64,000 bases of DNA from Lytechinus pictus (taxonomy: Eukaryota > Echinodermata > Echinoidea > Temnopleuroida > Toxopneustidae), in NCBI RefSeq assembly GCF_037042905.1, contig NC_087256.1:28670001-28734000 (forward strand). Direction: 5' to 3'. The notes beneath the pieces were generated by a model. It saw only the letters and a list, made by a program, of their open reading frames with translations, was not told the DNA's origin and searched no databases. Position numbers and translations under genes: made by a program. Below are positions 56,806-64,000 of this stretch, in pieces (the stretch's first letter is position 1; each line of letters begins with the position of its first letter).

Positions 56806-57210
56806 GTGTCATTCTAATTTACACCTCAGTATGAAATTTAAAATCTTATATTTTGGGTTTGAGTCTAAACATACATGTACACTTTGAAATTGCCACTGTC
56901 CATGCAGGTGAAAATCAATATCTGAAAATCAATAGAGGGTTTGTGGTCTAGTTTATGCCTAACTGGACATTGGACCTTTTGGCTGAAACCTTAAACCTGT
57001 CTGACAATGATGAACGTCCATTTGCAAGGCGTTAAATTTATATTTGCCACTCTCCACATATGTGTGCATGGGTTTTTATACGCCTACGGGACGTGTTATG
57101 GTATCACGCTCAGTGTCTGTCCTCTCCGTCCCTTAACTTTTCCTTGTAAACGCGATAACTTCAGTTTAACTTAACCTAAGCTCAATTAATTTGGTGTGTA
57201 TGATACTAGC

Positions 57211-59117
57211 CTGAACGAAAATTTGTCATGGGGAAAACACATTCAAAATGTACAAAAGAAATGTAGTAGCAGTTTGTTTATGCTAAAATCGATACGAAGT
57301 ATGGTTGACAAGGATACAATGATTCTAGTCTACAACGCCCTGATTTCATCTCATCTGTCATATTGTGATGTAGTATGGGGAAATCGCGGCAAATGTCTAA
57401 AAGATTCAAAATCGGGCAGCTCGCGATATCAATAATACCGCCTGGGTTCATCCGGAAACGATAATCTAAATGAACTAAATTGGGATACACTTGAAAAGAA
57501 AAGGAAAGAAAGTGTTGCACTAATGATGTTTAACATATTCAATAACTTAGCCCCTTCATACCTAATCAATAGATTTTCCCTTAAAGAAAGATCACATAAC
57601 GCAAGAAGTGGGAATCTCAATTTGGAAATAATGCAAATAAAGACTGAATCTGCAAAGCGCATGTTTATGTACAGAGGCGCCAGTATGTGGAACTCATTGC
57701 CCACAAATATTCAAACGGCACAAACGAAACACAATATTAAGACAGGTCTTAAGAGATTATCTTTGTGATGTGGATCACAATGACTATTATTCTGTTTAAC
57801 TGTTTTTATCAAACATCAACAGACAATTTCTATTTACTGTTCCCAGTACATGTATTATTGTCCAATCATTTCATATGTTTTGCTTTATATATGGCAAGCT
57901 TCAGTATTAACCAAGTTTTTAATGCTTTATAATTATGTTAAGTGTATGTTTAGTTATCATAAATTTTCCAGTCGTTATTATGTGTTTAGCTTTTAAAGGA
58001 CAAGTCCACCCCCACAAAAAAATTGATTTAAATAAAAAGAGAAAAATCCAACAAGCATAACACTGAAAATTTCATCAAATCGGATGCAAAATAAGAAAGT
58101 TATGAGTATGACATTTTAAAGTTTTGTTTTATTTCACAAAACAGTTATATGCACATCCTGTTCGGTATGCAAATGAGGAGACTGATGACGTCATCCACTC
58201 ACTATTTTTTTTTTTTTATTATATGAGATATGAAATATTCTAATTTTCTCCTAATTGTCAAGTGAAACAGTGATTAATTCCTCCCTGAACATTTGGAATT
58301 AGCATTGTTTAATACTATATGGTTCAGTCAAGTCGGTCCCTATGGTCAAATCTGAAAAAAATGAAATATTGTATAATTCAAACAATAAAAAAACAAAAGA
58401 AATAGTGAGTGATGGACATCATCAACTGACTCATTTGCATGTCACTGAGTTGTGCATATCACTGTTTTGTGAAAAATAAGTAAAACTTTAAAATGCCATA
58501 ACTTTCTTATTTTACATCCGATTTTGATGAAATTTTCAGTGTTATGCTAGTTTGATTTTTCTCTACTTATTCAAATCAATATTTTGCTGGGGTGGACTTG
58601 ACCTTTAACATTGATAAATCATGTATTCATTTTCTTGTGCTCGATTGTCCATTATAGAAACATGTATTTACTTTGACATTTTACTTTTTCATTTTCACAT
58701 TTACTATTACCATGTTGTATGCACCGCTTTGTTCGAATTACCGATAGATATTTCATGTTGTATGTTATATTTGTTTTTGAGAACGGTATATAATTTCTTC
58801 GTCTTCTTCTTATTATCATTATTATACTTTTTTCTTCTTCTTTTCTTCTTCTGTTATCTTCTCCTTCTCACTTTTCCCTTCTTCTTCCTTTTTTCTTCTC
58901 CCCTCCTCTTCACCTTTCAATGATTCCTTTGTAATATTTCATTGATGCTTCTGTTTAGGTTAACATATTCTTTTAATATATATTGTTCGTTAAACGGTGG
59001 TTTTAAAATGTTGACAATGTCAATTGTATATTATGTTCCACATGGCCCCAATGGAAATCAGTCTGTGAACTGTTTGGGCTTTTTAACCGTGTATAAATAA
59101 AATCAATCTTATCTTAT
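57211..59117 (+). mobile_element. 5'-truncated LINE, RT C-terminus, with a nested TTAA element
   Basis: Frames at 57196-57435 and 57523-57768 read LNENLSWGKHIQNVQKKCSS, ILVYNALISSHLSYCDVVWG, then NLAPSYLINRFSLKERSHNA and RGASMWNSLPTNIQTAQTKH, a LINE post-RT region with a frameshift near 57420. The 3' end is ataaaatcaatcttatctta. A family A fold-back (57993-58608) is inserted in its 3' UTR. A T/C-rich tract lies at 58790-58920. Confidence 0.82.
57993..58608. mobile_element. TTAA fold-back element, family A copy 5
   Basis: Starts TTAAAGGACAAGTCCACCCC and ends GGGGTGGACTTGACCTTTAA; very similar to the copies in LMAN2 introns. Nested in the LINE 3' UTR. Confidence 0.87.
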
Positions 59118-59395
59118 CCCAGGAAGCCTATTAATTTTGAGGTCAAAAGGTCAAAGGTCAACGTCACACTGAAATGTTTTCATCTTACCCTTCTGAAGTC
59201 TTTGTAAACACGATAACTTCAGTTTAACTTTACCTAGGCTCATATAATTTGTTGTGTATGATACGAGCATGGATCCCAGGAATTCTATTGGTTTTGAGGT
59301 CAGAAGGTCAAAGGTGAAGTCGCCACCTTCCACTTTTCTTGCTTGACCAATGACTCCATTTTCCGTGTTACAGGAGGGCGTATAATGGGCTCGCC

Positions 59396-60520
59396 TTAGC
59401 GACACTCTTGTTGTGCATATGATTGAATTCCTTTAATACTGCGAGCACTGATGTTTACTTAGCAGCGCCAAGTATGGTATTATTATGTTGATACTATAAG
59501 AACGTGATTAAAGCGTATGGGGTTACTACCTTGGGTAGATAGTGCTATTATTAGGACAATGTTTCATAATGTACAGTACAAAGATAAAAATATTCTAAAA
59601 AACAGTCCTGTTTACGTGTGGTGTGTCATGTTTTTATCAACATGCAAATGAACCTTGAGATTACATTATGTCATCTATTAATACATAGACATTGCTCTGT
59701 CAATACAATGAAATACATTCTTTACATATTTTACATTCACTGCCCTGTGGTTCCTTCCTGAAATACACACCAAAAGGAAAATCTTGTGTAAATAGATGGT
59801 AGTCAACACCTGCTTGTCCATGTAGCTGAAATATTGTTTAAAGGGAAAGCTTTAATACCCAAAGAGGTTTATTATTTGGGGGGTGTAAAGCATGTGCGCT
59901 TAGATGCAATTTCACGTCTTGCTGGAGCTGTGCTACAGTGGGGCAGAGGCAACCACCCCATCCCCCCCCCCCCCGATTATTCAAGTACTGTAAAAGGACG
60001 GGGAGGGAGAGTGGGGAAGAAAAAGAAGGCTATAAAAAGTTATTGATCATGTAGTTAATTAAACCCCTTAAATGATTGAATCATCTCTTGTATGCAAGAT
60101 TTAGACATGCTTCTCAAGATTAATGCACAGTTTTTATACAACATCAGTATATTGGTGATCTTGTTTCCCTTTAAGAGCTTGCGTGACAGTCGTGCATTAG
60201 AAATGGTATTCCCACCGGAAAACTGATATCATTATCAGTTATTATGTCAATAGACTTAGAGTAGTATTCTGCATAGTATAAAGAGGGACATTTACACATG
60301 TTAGTTCTTAAATGTTGAAGCTCCAGTTGGACGCTTGACCAAAACAATCTGTATGTCATAATTTTACTCTGAAGTGGGGGGAGTTGACCTTTTAGTGAGA
60401 ACATGAAATGTAGTGAATAAGAAACCCATGAAATGTGTGTTCATCAGAAGTTTAGCTGGAAGAAGAATGAGTAATACTTTCTTAAGAAAGTTGGAGTTGG
60501 TATACTTCCTGGAGAAGTAT
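59396..60520. other. CCDC149 intron 9, no feature recognised
   Basis: Unique-looking AT-rich sequence with one poly-C tract (59965). No exon matching the missing part of CCDC149 was found here. Confidence 0.5.
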
Positions 60521-60529
60521 TGATATATT

Positions 60530-61112
60530 ATTTAATATGTGAGATATGTGATTTTAGGCGTGATCATTGATCAAAATTTGACTTGGGATAGCCAAATTCT
60601 TGCCGTAACTAAAAGGACTTCAAAAAATATTGGTATCATCGGCAAACTACGTTTTCTCTTACCTAGGAATATTCTTATTTTGTTGTATAATACACTTGTC
60701 CTACCTTATTTAAGTTATGGAAACATTGTCTGGGGAAATACATATCCATCAAAGTTAGACAAACTTCTAAAACTACAAAAGAGAGTAGTTAGATACTGTA
60801 CTTTATCTGATTTTCATGCCCACTCTAAACCTTTGTTTCTCAAATTGAATGTACTTGATATATATAAGCTTAATAAATTTCTAATAGGATTAATCCTCTT
60901 CAGACATGTAAACACATCTTTACCTGAAAATATTCAATTATTATTATCATTCAATAATGAGATCCATAATTACAATACTCGTCATAAAGAGAAATTTCAT
61001 ATATTCAGATGTACTAAAACATTTGTTTCATTTACTTTTAAACATACTGCACCCCTTATTTGGAACGCACTTCCTCAAGAGATACGTCAAACTCGTAATT
61101 TCAATGAATTGA
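60530..61112 (+). pseudogene. LINE RT C-terminal fragment, cut by another LINE
   Basis: Continuous frame reading LGVIIDQNLTWDSQI, LLYNTLVLPYLSYGNIVWGN, KLLKLQKRVVRYCTLSDFHA, PLIWNALPQEIRQTRNFNEL. It is the post-RT region of a CR1/jockey-like LINE. The expected C-terminal residues after NFNEL are missing because the minus-strand LINE begins there. Confidence 0.85.
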
Positions 61113-64000
61113 ATTGAATGTATTTATTGTCCTGTGTAGGAAATTCATTTCACATCGGGTTTACAAACTTACAAATACATATGCACATAGACAGAATGAA
61201 ATAGACTTACAATACCGTGGGATTACATACACAAACAAAATGCCGTATACGTTATTTCAAATATAATAGAAAAAAGTACAATTGCATATGTATAAATTGA
61301 TTAATTATTCAAATATTAATTGGTTTGTGATTCCATCTCCAGCCCGAATACGTAGGGGGGGGGTGGAACGAGTTTTGCGAGACAGTAAATTAAAGGTGAG
61401 TATTAAAAGGGGCGGGGTTCACAGTAAGCTAAGTGCAATTCCCCATTCTATCTGACAACTGTACTATTAAACACATGTTGAGAATTGGGGACGAATGACT
61501 GCCTAAAACGTACTCTGTTAGTACGGGAGACACAGAGGCGTACACCAGACCTATTGAAGTTATAATAGCAGTGTAGAGGGTGAGATGGATTTTTTAAGAT
61601 AACCTCAACTTTAGCCAGTAATCTCTCGTTGTACAGAATTTCAATTGGGGGTAATTCAAGACCGATTATTTTCTGGGCAATTTTCCGTGGGCGTTTAAGC
61701 TTCTCTTTGTTCGATTTAGTAAGGTTGCTGTAGAAGCAAATTATATTGAACATTACAACTGACTGGATAATAGACTTGTAAAACAGGGACAAAATCGACC
61801 TATCCAAATGGAGCTTTTTGAGTTGGCGAATGAAAAAGAGTCTTTGATTTGCCTTCTTTTGAATTGAGATTGTGTTTTCAGTCCAGTCAAGAGTATTCGT
61901 GATTGTGGTACCAAGGTACTTGTATTTCTTGACCTGTTCAATGGGCTTTCCATGTATTTCGAGTGGCATGTGCTCAGTAACATTTCTTCAAAAGTCAATG
62001 ATTATTTCTTTTGTTTTTCCTACATTCAAAAGCAAATGATGAGTGTCACACCATTTGACGAAATGTGATACTTCAGAGAAATAGCGGTTTGCATCCACGG
62101 AAAGGAACCCAGATATTACGGTATCATCAGCGTACTTAATAATCAAACATTCATTATTTGTGCTAACACAGTCGCTTGTATATATTGAGAACAGAACACA
62201 TCCTTGGGGTACCCCGACATTAACTGAACTAACACCTGACTTAATCTGTCCAACTTTAACCATTTGTGGTCGGTTCATCAAAAAGTCAAGAAGTAGAAGT
62301 GATAATTGTGGATCAACATTATATTCATCTAGTTTCTGAATTAGCAGATGTGGAACCAAAGTGTTAAATGCACTTGAAAAATCGATAAATGTCGATCTCA
62401 CATACGTTTTAGACTTATCTAAATGAGACAATGTTTTGTGTAAGTGCAGTAGAACTGCATCTTCTACTCCCCTGTTTGATCTATAAGCAAACTGTAATGG
62501 ATCTAAGTGGGCCTCTGTTTGTTTCAACAGACATTTTAACATCAGTTTCTCGAAACATTTCATTATACTGCATGTTAACGCAATCGGTCGATAATCATTC
62601 ATATCAACCGGGTTCTTGATTTTTGGAATAGGAACTATGGATGATGTTTTCCAAAGTTCCGGAATAACTCCACAGTCGAGGGCGATTTGAAACAGTTGTC
62701 TGAAAATACCAGCGAGCTGGTCTTTACATGTTTTCAAAACTTTATTCGGGATACAATCTGGACCGGGTGACTTGTTGACCTTTACGCGACCTAACAACAC
62801 TCTTACGTCATGTTCCGTCAAAACAATTCTATTGCTGTCGTATTCATCCATCTTTTTTCCTTTTAATTTCCTTGCTAGTTCGTTGTTCTCAAACGAAAAA
62901 TCTTCCCTATCGAATCTGCAATAGAATTCATTTAGATTATCTACAAAAGATTGACACACAGTTGATTGGGGTACCCCTTGTTTTGTTTTGTAGTTAGTTA
63001 CATTTTGTAGGGTTTTCCATGCAGTTTTCGGGTCATTATCCTTGAAACTTCTTTCAATCTTTTCTTTATACAAACTTTTGCACGACTTGACCTTTTCTTT
63101 TATTAGTTTTTGGATATTCTTTACTTCAACCCGATTACCGGAGCATAATGCATCATTCTTAAAGTTCATTAAGTCTCTCAGTTCTTTTGATACCCAGGGT
63201 TTATTGTTTGGGTAGATTTTCGATGACTTGCAGGGAACGTTTGTGTCAACACAAAAGCGTATATAATCGGTGACGGCATCTACTGCTTCATGAAGCGTAT
63301 CCGATGAGTCCAGTAGGGCGTTCCAATTCGTGCAGTCAAAACAAGCTTGGAGTTTCTCGGTCACGTGATCAGACCAGACATAGCGTTGCTTGGTTGCAAC
63401 TGACGCTCTTTTCAGTTTCTGCTTATATACCGGTATAAGTTGGATGTTCGTATGATCGGAGCTGCCTTTCTGATGACATGCCTTGCTTGTATATGCGTTG
63501 CGGATATTACCATAACAAAGGTCTAAAGTGGCATCATTTCTCGTCGGAATGTTAATATACTGCTCAAAATTGGGAAGAACAATGTTCAATCGGCATTGAT
63601 TGAAATCCCCATTAATCAGAATCGGCGCTTCGGGTGATTGTGTCTGGAGTTCGTGAACTTTTTCAGCTATGGTCTCACTAGCGATCGTGACGTCAGCTCG
63701 GGGGTGAATGTAGACGGTGATGATGAAGACCTGTGGGAATTCTCTTGGGAGGTAAAAGGGTCTTAGTCCAACTGCAAGAAGTTCAATATCTGGTGAACAA
63801 ATCTGACTTTTCACTGTCCAATTATTACACCATCTCTGACTGATGTATAAACAAATCCCGCCTCCCCTCGTCTTTCCTGAATCAATTGTCCTATCGGCCC
63901 TAATCATAGCAAAGTTAGGTAGATCTAAAGCACTATCAGGGATATTGTCGTTAAGCCAAGTTTCTGTATAAGCCATCAAACATGATTCTCTATATTCATG
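61113..64000 (-). mobile_element. Nearly intact non-LTR retrotransposon (CR1/Rex1-Babar-like), open at the window edge
   Basis: 3' end with attcaattcaattc tail near 61105-61125, a 3' UTR of about 330 bp, then the C-terminal part of ORF2 at 61448-61987 and the main frame at 61988-64000. Clade assignment is from remembered RT sequences. Confidence 0.8.
61448..64000 (-). pseudogene. LINE ORF2: endonuclease plus reverse transcriptase, one in-frame stop
   Basis: Encodes an apurinic-type endonuclease (only its C-terminal part is in the window) and a reverse transcriptase for target-primed retrotransposition. Numbering from the TTG at 63979: TETWL near 5, GGGICLYI near 39, NGDFN near 123 (catalytic Asp), SSDHT near 173 (catalytic His), SPGPDCIPNKVLK near 403, NDYRPIALTCSIMKCFEKLM near 464, FIDFSSAFNTL near 528 (RT motif A), GVPQGCVL near 588 (motif B), KYADDT near 615 (catalytic YADD). 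The frame stays open from 63979 to the window end. A TGA at 61988-61990 interrupts it just after the RT; the same frame then continues 180 codons (GKPIEQVKKYKYLGTTIT, RLFFIRQLKKLHLDR). PQGCVL is followed directly by FSIYTSDC, where relatives have about four more residues. Confidence 0.85.

Larger units (their letters stand above)
57075..59395. mobile_element. Repeat with TACGCCTACGGG...GGGCGTATAATGGGCTCGCC ends, split by a LINE
   Basis: Left part 57075-57210 (tacgggacgtgttatggtat, ttgtaaacgcgataacttca). Right part from 59118 resumes with cccaggaagcctattaattt and holds a second copy of the aacgcgataacttcagttta phrase at 59210. Contains ggtcaaaaggtcaaaggtca. The block between is an inserted LINE. 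Confidence 0.75.

Noticed and set aside
52255-64000. Search for the remaining CCDC149 exons (expected start NKILGNRVAELE)
   Set aside because: No AG-flanked open segment with this likeness was found; the intron appears to run past the window end.

Overview
This window is animal nuclear DNA: split genes with GT-AG introns, AT-rich introns, and more repeat than gene. The protein matches and repeat types point to an invertebrate deuterostome, most likely a sea urchin or relative. That placement is inference; no marker gene proves it. I see no bacterial or viral genes, no CRISPR array and no rRNA. All functional names rest on remembered vertebrate protein sequences, not on a database search.

Three host genes are supported exon by exon, with splice phases that agree throughout. 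(1) LMAN2 (VIP36/VIPL, an L-type lectin cargo receptor of the early secretory pathway) lies on the + strand at about 3.1-22.2 kb in 8 coding exons and appears complete (about 331 aa). (2) BORCS7, a small subunit of the BORC lysosome-positioning complex, lies on the - strand from 32.7 to 28.8 kb in 6 coding exons, including a 21-nt micro-exon (121 aa). Its second exon has no counterpart in the vertebrate protein. LMAN2 and BORCS7 converge tail to tail. (3) CCDC149, a coiled-coil protein of poorly known function, starts on the + strand at 36.25 kb. Nine coding exons are visible to 52.25 kb; the rest must lie beyond the window.

The remaining sequence is mostly transposable elements and satellites. 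There are five copies of a 600-bp TTAA-flanked fold-back element and related families with similar ends. There is a 528-bp Mutator-like fold-back with 9-bp target duplications, an 1.8-kb hAT-like element with 8-bp duplications and GTTCGG-rich ends, and an 821-bp TA-flanked Tc1/mariner-like fold-back. Several tRNA-derived SINEs and many small fold-backs with GTTTCATAAAG-type ends are also present. LINE fragments of at least four kinds occur, and the window ends inside a nearly intact LINE on the - strand (60.5-64 kb is one LINE inserted into another). A 0.7-kb GGAT array sits inside LMAN2 intron 5.

I found no evidence for a new multi-gene system. The most unusual observations are the extra BORCS7 exon, the array of decayed copies of CCDC149 exon 6, the phrase-repeat fold-back elements at 7.9, 40.0 and 41.5 kb, five perfect DR1 nuclear-receptor motifs inside one tandem repeat, and the shared design of the TTAA fold-back families.
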